A stretch of DNA of 49,576 nucleotides. Origin: Cyclobacteriaceae bacterium (GTDB taxonomy: Bacteria > Bacteroidota > Bacteroidia > Cytophagales > Cyclobacteriaceae). The stretch's first letter is position 1; each line of letters opens with the position of its first letter. Positions 17,515 through 25,998 of the stretch are shown here, one piece after another. Both the position numbers and the translations under genes were made by a program. The notes under the pieces were generated by a model, which was not told the DNA's origin, made no database searches, and worked only from the letters and a program-made list of their open reading frames with translations. The stretch is taken from NCBI GenBank assembly GCA_024644875.1, contig JAHEGY010000022.1, positions 1 through 49,576 on the forward strand, written 5' to 3'.

Positions 17515-18651
17515 CTATTGTATTTCTGCCTCTGAACCGGAATTTTCAGCTATACGGTTATCGACATATCCTGACGGTGCCTCACATGCCTGAATTGGAT
17601 GAGAAGGATCTCCCAATCCATCGCCATCTTCATCTTTATAAAATGTCCTGACGTCACAATCACCTGCTTTTATCGTTTGATCCATGGCGCGCATTAATGA
17701 CAGGTCGCTTTGCAATGTATCACAGGATATTTCCCAGATCATTACTCCGCCCAGCATTTCTTTCGCCAGCTGGGTCTTCCTGGAGATCATGGGGATCCCG
17801 TTATAATACCTCATACCGGTGGAATCCTGGTAAGCTAATTCAGCCTGGTCCTTAATGATCTCTTTGTAATTAATATACCTTGCTGGTGGCGTGAAATCAA
17901 AACCATAAAATGGAAGCCCGAGAATAATTTTATCCAGGGGTATCATCCTTACCTCATTCCAGTATTTAATTGCGTCCACAGCATATGAGAAAGGAGAATG
18001 CGGGCCAATGTCATCAGGACGCCAAATTCCTGTCTTATCATACACCATTACATTGATAAAATCATAGGCAAACAAGGATTCCTGTGTAACTGCCTTATGA
18101 ACCCTCGTGGCGCCAAGTGCTGTCGTAATCCCTTTTCCCCTGGCATGTAATGCATCTCTCAATTCAAGAACAAAAGGAGTATACAGATCACCGATATAGG
18201 GAAGGAGATTGCCCTCGATATCGACATCCACGCCATCCAGATCATTATCAGCAACATAATCAAGTATCCCTTTGATAAAGACCGATCTTTTTTCAGGACT
18301 AAGTACCGATTTCCATATCGTTGTATCCGGCCTGCCTCCCCCTGCCAGTGAAACGAATACTTTGAGACCAGCTTCATGACCCTTCTTTACAATGGGCTTG
18401 ATATCTGCATTCCCGCTGAATACCAGGTTGCCATTCATATCCGGATTCCCAAAAGCCAGGTTCAGATAGGTTAACTTATCGAGTTCTAAATTATCAATAT
18501 GTCTGAATCCGCCTCTTGATAAGTATCCGACCACTTTGAAGTTTGTGTCTTCAACATAAATATCTGGACCTGTAGCATAGGGTGCTTTTTCACAGGAACC
18601 GAGCAGGGTGATGAAAAAGACAGATAAGAGGATCAATTTGAATGTTTTCAT
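17515..18651 (-). CDS. GH18 chitinase/endo-N-acetylglucosaminidase-like lipoprotein
   Basis: The 378-residue protein begins with a lipoprotein signal (LLGSC, Cys20). The GH18 barrel follows: VVGYLSRGG, LTYLNLAFGNPD, KVFVSLAGGG and the catalytic DGVDVDIEG (residues 139-147) with Glu146 as acid/base, all intact. INVMVYDKTG and MIWEISCDT are the later strands. GH18 enzymes cleave chitin, peptidoglycan-like or N-glycan cores. The C-terminus carries one copy of the Bacteroidota calcium-type motif FYKDEDGDGLGDP plus CEAPSGYVDN, then ends early, where relatives usually continue with more DCDDND-type repeats. It converges with the symporter gene (118-bp gap) and diverges from the DUF5060 gene. Confidence 0.9.
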   Translation of the reverse strand: MKTFKLILLSVFFITLLGSCEKAPYATGPDIYVEDTNFKVVGYLSRGGFRHIDNLELDKLTYLNLAFGNPDMNGNLVFSGNADIKPIVKKGHEAGLKVFVSLAGGGRPDTTIWKSVLSPEKRSVFIKGILDYVADNDLDGVDVDIEGNLLPYIGDLYTPFVLELRDALHARGKGITTALGATRVHKAVTQESLFAYDFINVMVYDKTGIWRPDDIGPHSPFSYAVDAIKYWNEVRMIPLDKIILGLPFYGFDFTPPARYINYKEIIKDQAELAYQDSTGMRYYNGIPMISRKTQLAKEMLGGVMIWEISCDTLQSDLSLMRAMDQTIKAGDCDVRTFYKDEDGDGLGDPSHPIQACEAPSGYVDNRIAENSGSEAEIQ

Positions 18652-19016
18652 AAGAGCTATATTGTAAAATAATAATCAAGTTAAGTGATTAATGCCTACA
18701 ATTTAAAACATTCACCCATTTTTCCAGTGAAATTCTACTTTATTCTTGAAAATTACCCGACAGACTGCAGCTATTCATTCAAGGTGAAAGATGGAACAGA
18801 TCAACTTTAAAAACAATGCGATTATGAAAAAAAAGAAAAGATAAAAAAGCATAATATGTGCTGATATTGCAGGTTTAGATCGAAGTTTTAATTAGATGAT
18901 TCATTTATTAATGATTCCATTATATTTTATAGGATGAAAAGCTTAAATTTATTAAGCTTTTATGCAATATTCGCCTGAAGTAACTTTTTAAATGTTTAGA
19001 ATTTTTTAAAATATAA
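18652..19016. other. 365-bp divergent intergenic region
   Basis: This AT-rich region lies between the diverging GH18 and DUF5060 genes and should hold both promoters. Its clear element is a perfect inverted repeat at 18937-18961, listed separately. A heptamer ATGATTC occurs twice at about 18896 and 18911. I see no RNA gene; the only short ORF (17 codons, 18791-18844) is unconvincing. Confidence 0.55.
18937..18961. promoter_or_regulatory. Perfect 10-bp inverted repeat, operator or 5' hairpin
   Basis: AAAAGCTTAA at 18937-18946 and its exact reverse complement TTAAGCTTTT at 18952-18961 flank a 5-base loop. It lies 56 bp upstream of the DUF5060 gene start. It could be a dimeric repressor operator or an mRNA hairpin. 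It could also act as a weak terminator, although no uridine run longer than four follows. Confidence 0.45.
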
Positions 19017-20771
19017 ATGATCATGAAAAAAGCTTTGACAATTTCCATTTCTTTTATTTTAGTCTTTCTGGTTTCTAATGTATTAGCTGATGCGCCTGCC
19101 TTTAAATGGATCCGCCATAATACAGACGAGGTAGGACTTTATGACAAATTTGAAGCCACCTTCTGGCTGGAAACAGAATTCGAGAATCCTTTTGATCCGG
19201 AAGATATCGATATCATGGCCACTTTTACGGCTCCCTCAGGTAAGACATGGTCCATCCCGGCATTTTATTCAACCATCCAGGACAGATCATGGCTTGCCCG
19301 GTATGCCTGGCTTGTCAGGTTTTCTGCAGATGAATTGGGAGAGTGGAATTATACTATTAGAGTAAAGGACAGGAACGGAGAAGTGATCAGTGAAAAAAGG
19401 AATTTTAAGGTAGTTGAATCCGAATATCATGGCCGGATCAAAGTGGCGGCCAACAAGCGATATCTGGAATATGATGATGGAACACCATTTTATGGTGTTG
19501 GGATGTGGGTTAACAACCAGGAAAAGGCTGAGGTAATGGATGAATTAAAAACGGTGGGTGTCAATTATATCAGTTATGTGATGACTCCGCTGGAAACCTG
19601 GGCCAGTGGTATGGGGCGGTATGACCAGCATGTTTGTGCGAGGGTCGATCATCTGCTAAACATCCTGGAAGAGCGTGATATGCAGCTGGCTTTGAATTTC
19701 TGGTTCCATTCCTATATGTCCGAGACAGTTTGGGGCGGGGGAAATGTGCGATGGTTTGCCAATCCTTACCAGACGGTAACAGAATGCAAGGATTTTTACA
19801 GGAGTGAAGAAGCCTGGAAGTACCAGGAGAAACTTTACCGTTATATGATCGCCCGCTGGGGATACAGCCGTTCTCTTGCAATATGGTTTATCGTGGATGA
19901 GGTGAACGGTACGGATGGCTGGGTATCCGGTGACAGCACACAGGCTGGTGTCTGGGTTAAGAAGGTGCATGATTATTTTAAGGCCAATGATCCATGGAAT
20001 CACCCTACCACGGGAACACGCAGCGGGGGCATTAAGGAATGGTGGCAGGATGCTTATGAAGCTACCGACCTTCCAGGCCGGGAGATCTATGAAGCACAGG
20101 GATTCCCGATCAATAAGACGGGTCAGATCGATAAAGATGACACGCATTCTCTGACCTACAGCTATAGAAACTATCATGGACAGGTCAATAAGTTATGGAA
20201 CGGATTTGAGAAACCCTGTCTGATCCCCGAAACAGGCTGGGATCATACCTTTTATGAGATGCAGATGCCCGGATATCAGGCCCAGTATCATAATGCCATT
20301 TGGGTAAGCCTGGCTTCCGGTGTTTCCATGTCACCATTCTGGTGGGCCTATTCCGACCGCCTGAATGACAATGTTGTTACCAACCAGATGCTTAGCCTGA
20401 GGCATTTTACAGACCAGATCCCGTTCAATAAGCTCATAAATCTCAAAATTATCGATGCCGAAAGTTCAGAAGGTGATGCCTATGCTGTAGGCAGTGACCA
20501 GCTGATTTTTGGTTGGGCGGTAAATGCCAATACCGATATGGCAGGAAAAACTGTCAGCTTAGAGGATGTCCCTAAAGGAGATTATAAGCTGAGGCTATAT
20601 CACACCTGGCGTGGTCAATTCCTGCGAAACGAAGACAGGTCAGTAATGGTTCTGGATATTAAATCTCAAGGAAAGTCTTTGTCTTTTGAAATCCCCATAC
20701 TGAAAGTGGAAGGGGGCCACGCAAGATATATTGGCCAGGATATTGCATTTATCCTTGAACCGGTTCAGTAA
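19017..20771 (+). CDS. DUF5060 domain glycoside hydrolase
   Basis: The 584-residue protein has a signal peptide (residues 1-24, NVLADA), then a beta-sandwich of DUF5060 type (28-135: DKFEATFWLETEFENPF, LGEWNYTIRV) and a TIM barrel (145-480) opening with RYLEYDDGTPFYGVGMW. Glu295 in WFIVDEVNG is the likely acid/base and Glu405 in CLIPETGWDH the likely nucleophile, so the active site looks complete. A final beta domain follows (485-584). ATG 19017 and 19023 are both possible starts. Relatives act on plant or algal glycans; the substrate is unknown. It is preceded by the inverted repeat at 18937-18961 and followed after 82 bp by the SMP-30-like gene. Confidence 0.87.
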   Translation: MIMKKALTISISFILVFLVSNVLADAPAFKWIRHNTDEVGLYDKFEATFWLETEFENPFDPEDIDIMATFTAPSGKTWSIPAFYSTIQDRSWLARYAWLVRFSADELGEWNYTIRVKDRNGEVISEKRNFKVVESEYHGRIKVAANKRYLEYDDGTPFYGVGMWVNNQEKAEVMDELKTVGVNYISYVMTPLETWASGMGRYDQHVCARVDHLLNILEERDMQLALNFWFHSYMSETVWGGGNVRWFANPYQTVTECKDFYRSEEAWKYQEKLYRYMIARWGYSRSLAIWFIVDEVNGTDGWVSGDSTQAGVWVKKVHDYFKANDPWNHPTTGTRSGGIKEWWQDAYEATDLPGREIYEAQGFPINKTGQIDKDDTHSLTYSYRNYHGQVNKLWNGFEKPCLIPETGWDHTFYEMQMPGYQAQYHNAIWVSLASGVSMSPFWWAYSDRLNDNVVTNQMLSLRHFTDQIPFNKLINLKIIDAESSEGDAYAVGSDQLIFGWAVNANTDMAGKTVSLEDVPKGDYKLRLYHTWRGQFLRNEDRSVMVLDIKSQGKSLSFEIPILKVEGGHARYIGQDIAFILEPVQ

Positions 20772-20814
20772 TATCGATCTTGACCATGAATCCTTCAACG
20801 ATCGAGGATATTAT

Positions 20815-20822
20815 TAGTTTTG
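20815..20822 (+). promoter_or_regulatory. Candidate -7 box for the SMP-30-like gene
   Basis: TAGTTTTG matches the TAnnTTTG -7 consensus exactly and lies 31 bp before the ATG. The -33 position has no TTG (only TTC at 20794-20796), so the promoter is incomplete or activator-dependent. Read-through from the DUF5060 gene is also possible. Confidence 0.3.
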
Positions 20823-20853
20823 CGTATATTCAAACAATTGATAATTCTAAAAC

Positions 20854-21750
20854 ATGAAGAATATAGTGTCCCTATTACTGTTATTTTCAGTTCTCGCCTG
20901 TAATTCCGGGAGAACCAGAAATGATGATCGTAAAGTTCCCGCGGATGAAATAGATGGTCAGGCAACAACTATCAGACTTGAATTGGTTTGGTCTTCTGAT
21001 ACCTTGCTAAGGACTCCGGAATCTGTTTTGTTTGATACAGAAAGAAAGGTCCTTTACATTTCCAATGTAAATCTGAATCCCTGGGAAAAGGATGGAGATG
21101 GATTTGTTTCAAAGATGGATCTGTCAGGGAATATTATTGACCTGAAATGGGTGGAGGACCTTAGTAGTCCCACAGGAATGGGGATAAGTGAAGGCTTTCT
21201 TTATATAGCTGACACGGATGAGATCATACAGGCTGATATTGAAACAGGCGTAGTAACCAGAAGATACGATATTGAAGGGAAACCTAACTTAAATGATATA
21301 ACGGTAGGGGATGATGGAGTGGTTTATATAACCGGATCAGCTTCAAATACCATCTATGCCTTGAAAGATGATGTATTATCTGAATTTCTTGTTGGCCCGG
21401 AGGAATCGTTTAATGGTTTATTCTGGGAAAAAGACAGGTTATTATTACTCACCAGTGGTAGCGGTCAGCTAAAAGAAATTGATTGGGATACTAAGGAAGT
21501 TAGCGTTGTGGCTCAGCATATGGAAGGAGGAGATGGTATTGTCTACATAGGCGATGGGCAGTATTTGACGTCAAGGTGGGCCGGAGCTATTTTTCATGTA
21601 TCCCGGGAAGGAGAAGTTACTAAACTGCTTGATTCTGAATCTGATGGGATAAATACCGCCGATTTTGATTATTCTCCGGATGATAATCTCTTATTTGTAC
21701 CGACATTCTTCGACAACAGGGTGAGGGCTTATAAACTGGTAAAGTATTGA
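20854..21750 (+). CDS. SMP-30/gluconolactonase-like beta-propeller lipoprotein
   Basis: The 298-residue lipoprotein (LLFSVLAC, Cys16) is a six-bladed propeller of SMP-30/strictosidine-synthase type. Blades are marked by TPESVLFDTERKVLYISN, DLSSPTGMGISEGFLYIAD, NLNDITVGDDGVVYITG and NTADFDYSPDDNLLFVP, spaced 40-50 residues apart. The acidic and Asn residues of the blade openings (Glu in TPES, Asn and Asp in NLNDI) fit the calcium site of lactonases in this fold. Members hydrolyse sugar lactones or bind ligands without catalysis. It sits between a glycosidase and the DoxX fusion gene, 130 bp upstream of the latter. Confidence 0.82.
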   Translation: MKNIVSLLLLFSVLACNSGRTRNDDRKVPADEIDGQATTIRLELVWSSDTLLRTPESVLFDTERKVLYISNVNLNPWEKDGDGFVSKMDLSGNIIDLKWVEDLSSPTGMGISEGFLYIADTDEIIQADIETGVVTRRYDIEGKPNLNDITVGDDGVVYITGSASNTIYALKDDVLSEFLVGPEESFNGLFWEKDRLLLLTSGSGQLKEIDWDTKEVSVVAQHMEGGDGIVYIGDGQYLTSRWAGAIFHVSREGEVTKLLDSESDGINTADFDYSPDDNLLFVPTFFDNRVRAYKLVKY

Positions 21751-21880
21751 GCGTCAATAGATAATTTTAATTTTTGAAGGATATATACTATATTTGGTTA
21801 TCAGTGCGATTTTTTAAATCAAAGCACTTTCCGAGCTAAGTATTTGTTTCATTTTTTAACCATTATTAAAATAAGATATC

Positions 21881-23395
21881 ATGAACTGGAAGCGGATCTT
21901 CATTACTGTCCTTCGCGTTGGAATAGGATGGCATTTCCTATATGAAGGTATAACAAAACTTTTTGCCCCTGAGTGGAGTGCATATAACTATTTGATCAAT
22001 TCAACAGGATTTATGTCTGGTTTTTATGAAGGACTGGCCTCTTCTCCTGCCTTGATGAAAATAGTAGATGTTTTAAATATTTATGGGCTGATAGTTATAG
22101 GTCTGGCCTTGTTCCTTGGAATATTGATTCGATACGCTGCCATTGCCGGGACGCTGTTGCTGACATTATATTATTTCGCCTATCCTCCTGTAGGATTTTC
22201 CTTATATGGTGGTTCAGAAGGAAACTTGTATATCGTAAACAGGATCTTTATTGAGGCCATGGCCCTGATGGTCCTAATATTCATTAAGGATAAAGGTTAT
22301 GGCCTTTACGCAATATCTTTATCTATGTTCAAAAAAGAAGCTGGTAAAGGGGAAGACACCGCCTCAGAAGAATTGACAAATTCCAGGCGGGAGATGTTAA
22401 AAAATATGGCTACGGTTCCTGCCCTGGGACTGGTAGGTTGGGGTGCATTCAGGGAAAGCCAGAAATATGGCCCGGATGCATTATCTGGAGCTACTATCCA
22501 GGTGGGGGCAATGGACTTGAGCGAGTTAAAAGGAGAACTGCCAAAAGGGAAAATCGGTGACCATGAGATCAGCAAACTGGTTCTGGGTGGAAACCTCCTG
22601 GGAGGCTGGGCACATTCACGGGATCTGATCTATGTTCCCTCATTATTCAGGGCATATAATACCGAGAAAAAGATATTTGAGACGTTAATGCTGGCTGAAC
22701 AGGCTGGGGTAAATACCATCAATATTGGTTTTGTCACCAATCCTGTAATTGAAAAATATAAAAAAGTCACTGGTGGTAAGATCAAGGTAATATCCCAGGT
22801 TCACCCTGATATGGAGAATGATGATTATTATGTGAACATAGACAAAGCCATAGACCACGGTTGTGAAATCATACAGGTTCAGGGCAACTGGTGTGATTGG
22901 CTGGTGCGGGATGGCCGAATCGATGTAGTTGAAAAAATGCTGGACCATATACGAAAGCAGGGATGTGTAGCCGGACTGGCTTCACATACTGTTGATGCGC
23001 TGATAGCCTGTGAAGAAGAAGGTATTATTCCCGATTACTATATGAAGACCATGCATCACGACCAGTACTGGTCAGCGCACCCAATGGATAACAGGGTGCC
23101 CTTTGAAGTGGACGGTAAGAAACATATTGATCACAACAGATTCCATGATAATATTTTCTGCCTGTTCCCGGATCGCACCGTGGAATTCGTGAATCGTGCA
23201 AAAGTTCCGGTGATGGGATTTAAGATACTGGCAGCAGGTGCTATTCCACCTGAGGATGGCTTCCGCTGGGCATTCCAGAACGGTGCAGATTTCATATGTG
23301 TGGGTATGTTCGATTTTCAGATCGTTAAAGATGTGAATATCACCATCGATGTCCTTGATGACATGTCACTACGCCCTCGAGAATGGTATGGTTAA
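21881..23395 (+). CDS. DoxX membrane domain fused to an aldo/keto reductase-like TIM barrel
   Basis: The single 504-residue frame joins two proteins. Residues 1-140 are a DoxX domain with four hydrophobic spans (VLRVGIGWHFLYEGITKL at the start, GNLYIVNRIFIEAMALMVLI at the end). A charged linker follows, then a twin-arginine-like segment, SRREMLKNMATVPALGLVGW, at about 168-187. Residues 205-504 form an aldo/keto reductase-like barrel (KLVLGGNLLGGWAHSRDL, EQAGVNTINIGF, VPVMGFKILAAGAIPPEDGF, DFICVGMFDFQIV). DoxX proteins act in quinone or sulfur redox reactions, so the fusion suggests membrane electron transfer to an exported oxidoreductase. No frameshift is needed. A perfect -7 box TATATTTG lies at 21789-21796 without a good -33 box. 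Confidence 0.85.
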   Translation: MNWKRIFITVLRVGIGWHFLYEGITKLFAPEWSAYNYLINSTGFMSGFYEGLASSPALMKIVDVLNIYGLIVIGLALFLGILIRYAAIAGTLLLTLYYFAYPPVGFSLYGGSEGNLYIVNRIFIEAMALMVLIFIKDKGYGLYAISLSMFKKEAGKGEDTASEELTNSRREMLKNMATVPALGLVGWGAFRESQKYGPDALSGATIQVGAMDLSELKGELPKGKIGDHEISKLVLGGNLLGGWAHSRDLIYVPSLFRAYNTEKKIFETLMLAEQAGVNTINIGFVTNPVIEKYKKVTGGKIKVISQVHPDMENDDYYVNIDKAIDHGCEIIQVQGNWCDWLVRDGRIDVVEKMLDHIRKQGCVAGLASHTVDALIACEEEGIIPDYYMKTMHHDQYWSAHPMDNRVPFEVDGKKHIDHNRFHDNIFCLFPDRTVEFVNRAKVPVMGFKILAAGAIPPEDGFRWAFQNGADFICVGMFDFQIVKDVNITIDVLDDMSLRPREWYG

Positions 23396-23432
23396 ATTTA
23401 TTCCTGTATTTTAAGGTTTGCCGGGTTGATCT

Positions 23433-25916
23433 TTACTTTTTAAGTTCTTTGGAATAGCCCTTTGCTATTACATTATCCCTCATCAAGTCTGATTTTACTT
23501 TTAAATTGTTCATGATCTCCTTGTATTCAGGCAGATGCCTGATGGGATCTAAAAGAGGAAGCATGCTGAGATAGTAGTAACTGAAAATACCCGCCCCGGC
23601 TCCGTTTTTTAATTCTGATAAAGCTTCATCATGCATCCCAAGACAGGCATAACAGCCGGCGAGAAGATTGGATCGTATGGGATATTCGGGATTCACAGTC
23701 TCTTCAATTTCCTTAAGTATTTGACGAAATGTGATTTCAGCGCGTGAAGAATCCCCTTTAATCTGCATTAGATAAGCCTTTAATGCCAATCCAGTATAAG
23801 AATCAATATTTCGATTTCTCTTATCTTTTCCAGATATCTTTTCTATATACTCTTGCAACAGTTCCTTGGCCAGATCAAAATCACCAAGCTTGATATGAAT
23901 GAGGGCTGTCCACAGATTTAATTCATAAGCTGATGATGGATATATTGACATGGCTTTGTCTATATTAGCTAAAGCTGTTTGGTATTCGCCCTGAAAAATC
24001 TTATACCTGATCTGGTTTTCATAGGCGAAGGTAAATTCAGGATTAAGTGATAATGCTTTTTCATCACTTAATGTTGATTCTTCAAATAATCCCACTGCTG
24101 CCATCGAATTACTGATATCGATATAGTGTATGGGGTTATTCGGATCATTTTGAAGATTCTGGAAGGCCCAATCTATTGCTGCCTCCTGATTGCCGAGTTG
24201 CCATTCGCACCAACCCAAAAAATTATTGGATCCCTGATAACCTGACTCAGCTGCTTCCCTGTATAACCGAAGACCTTCAGCAGGATCACCTTGAAGGGTT
24301 TTATAGTAAGCCATAGCATTCAATGATTCAGGGTGACGAGGATCTATCTGAAAAGCCTTTAATGCATAAAATTCAGCAGAATCAATCCATGATTCTCCAG
24401 TAAGTTCGAACCGGTTGGCATAGCTCTGTGACAATTCGGCTATAGCCAGATAAAATGATGGGTCCAGGGCAAGGGCATGATGTAATAGATCGATGGAGCT
24501 CCTATTTTTATCTATTTCCCAGGATCTGCTAAGGTCCTTTGCCCTTAGATAATTGTCATAAGCTTCATAACTGGTTGTTGGCAAAGATTCTACAGAAGGG
24601 ATATTTCTGTCTTTTGATAAGGCTAATTGTAATGAACTGATAATTTGTTGAGCCACTTCGAATTGTACCTCCCAGACACCTTTGACAGAAAGGTCCATCT
24701 CATACCGGTTTGACCAAATCTGATCGTTTTGATCGGCATCGATCAATGTTACGGTCATCAGGGCTCTGTTATTAAACTTTCTGACGCTTCCCTCCAACAA
24801 GTGACTTACTTCCAGTTCATTTACTATTTCAGAATACGGTTTTGGGTTGTCACGGTAGAATAACATAGAAGTTAATGAAGGAACCCGCATGCCGTCAATT
24901 TGAGACAATTGGTTGATCACATCTTCCATAATGCCATTACAGAAGTATATATTCGATGGATCGTTACTGTCATTCCGAAAGGGCATAACAGCCAAGGCCA
25001 GCATTCTGCTATTATCAGAGGATGGAATGCCTTGTTTTCTGGTAAGATATTGAATTGTATTTATCCCCAAAATGATAATTAGAAGGCTAACAATTACAAT
25101 ATTATCCGTCATGGGTTTTTTTTGGCTGCCTGAATAGGGATTTTCCCATGCTTGCCTGGATGAAATGCGTACAATACCCTTAGGACTTCTTTCAAAATTC
25201 CAGGCAAAGTATACAGCAAGAGGAAATCCCAGGCCAAGAAACAGGTAAATATAAAATTTAAATGAATCCAGGATGGGGATTAAAGGTATCAGGCTTATGG
25301 CTATTGCTGAAAGTGCCAGATACGCAAAAGTTACCCTGTGGACTTTCCTTTCCCTGATTTTTGCCCAGATCCTTCCTGTCAGTTTTTTGTCCCAGGTTTT
25401 GGCTGGCCTGGGAAGACCTTCGCCCCGAAGGGCATAGGTTTTGATCCCATAATCTACATTCTTCAGATGCAATTCACCTAGATAAATCGTATGAATATCT
25501 GATCGTGATTTCACTGATTTTTGAACAGGATCTGAGATATAGATCCCACCAGGGTCAGCGATTGTCTGTAGCCTTGAGGCAATATTGACACCATCCCCGT
25601 AAATATCACCTTCTTCACTTAAAATCTCACCCAGATGAATACCAATTCGAACCGACAGATCATTCTCCTCATGTAATTGTTTTTGAATTTCGAGTGCACA
25701 ATAAATAGCATCGGACGCAGCCGGAAAACTGGCCATGGTTCCATCGCCCATTTCTTTAAGCCAGCTCCCACCGTGCCTTTCAACGAGCGTTTTCTGAATG
25801 GTTTTATTCTTTCGAACCAGGTCCATGGCCCGGGCTTCATTATCTCCCATCAGGGTTGTGTATCCAACGATGTCGGTAAACATTATGGCAGCAAGATGGC
25901 GCTTCTGATTCGGCAT
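23433..25916 (-). CDS. Class III adenylate cyclase with membrane segment, TolB-like domain and TPRs
   Basis: The 827-residue protein opens with a class III cyclase domain (6-165): FTDIVGYTT with metal ligand Asp15, LKEMGDGT with Lys54 and Asp58, then GDIYGDGVNIASRL with Asp104, Asn111 and Arg115. Lys54 with Asp104 is the adenine-specifying pair, so ATP to cyclic AMP is predicted. About three hydrophobic spans follow (190-300), then a TolB-like periplasmic-fold domain (LAVMPFRNDSND... LLEGSVRKFNNRALMTVTLID) and some six or more TPRs to the C-terminus. This layout is common in proteins annotated adenylate/guanylate cyclase with TPR, but ligand and output are unknown. It converges with the DoxX gene. 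The catalytic set is intact. Confidence 0.92.
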   Translation of the reverse strand: MPNQKRHLAAIMFTDIVGYTTLMGDNEARAMDLVRKNKTIQKTLVERHGGSWLKEMGDGTMASFPAASDAIYCALEIQKQLHEENDLSVRIGIHLGEILSEEGDIYGDGVNIASRLQTIADPGGIYISDPVQKSVKSRSDIHTIYLGELHLKNVDYGIKTYALRGEGLPRPAKTWDKKLTGRIWAKIRERKVHRVTFAYLALSAIAISLIPLIPILDSFKFYIYLFLGLGFPLAVYFAWNFERSPKGIVRISSRQAWENPYSGSQKKPMTDNIVIVSLLIIILGINTIQYLTRKQGIPSSDNSRMLALAVMPFRNDSNDPSNIYFCNGIMEDVINQLSQIDGMRVPSLTSMLFYRDNPKPYSEIVNELEVSHLLEGSVRKFNNRALMTVTLIDADQNDQIWSNRYEMDLSVKGVWEVQFEVAQQIISSLQLALSKDRNIPSVESLPTTSYEAYDNYLRAKDLSRSWEIDKNRSSIDLLHHALALDPSFYLAIAELSQSYANRFELTGESWIDSAEFYALKAFQIDPRHPESLNAMAYYKTLQGDPAEGLRLYREAAESGYQGSNNFLGWCEWQLGNQEAAIDWAFQNLQNDPNNPIHYIDISNSMAAVGLFEESTLSDEKALSLNPEFTFAYENQIRYKIFQGEYQTALANIDKAMSIYPSSAYELNLWTALIHIKLGDFDLAKELLQEYIEKISGKDKRNRNIDSYTGLALKAYLMQIKGDSSRAEITFRQILKEIEETVNPEYPIRSNLLAGCYACLGMHDEALSELKNGAGAGIFSYYYLSMLPLLDPIRHLPEYKEIMNNLKVKSDLMRDNVIAKGYSKELKK

Positions 25917-25998
25917 AAACTCGAAGATAGCGAAAATGAAGGATAATTTACATGAATTATAGAATGGAGAAAAACAGTCTTTTCTTTTCTAGAACCGA

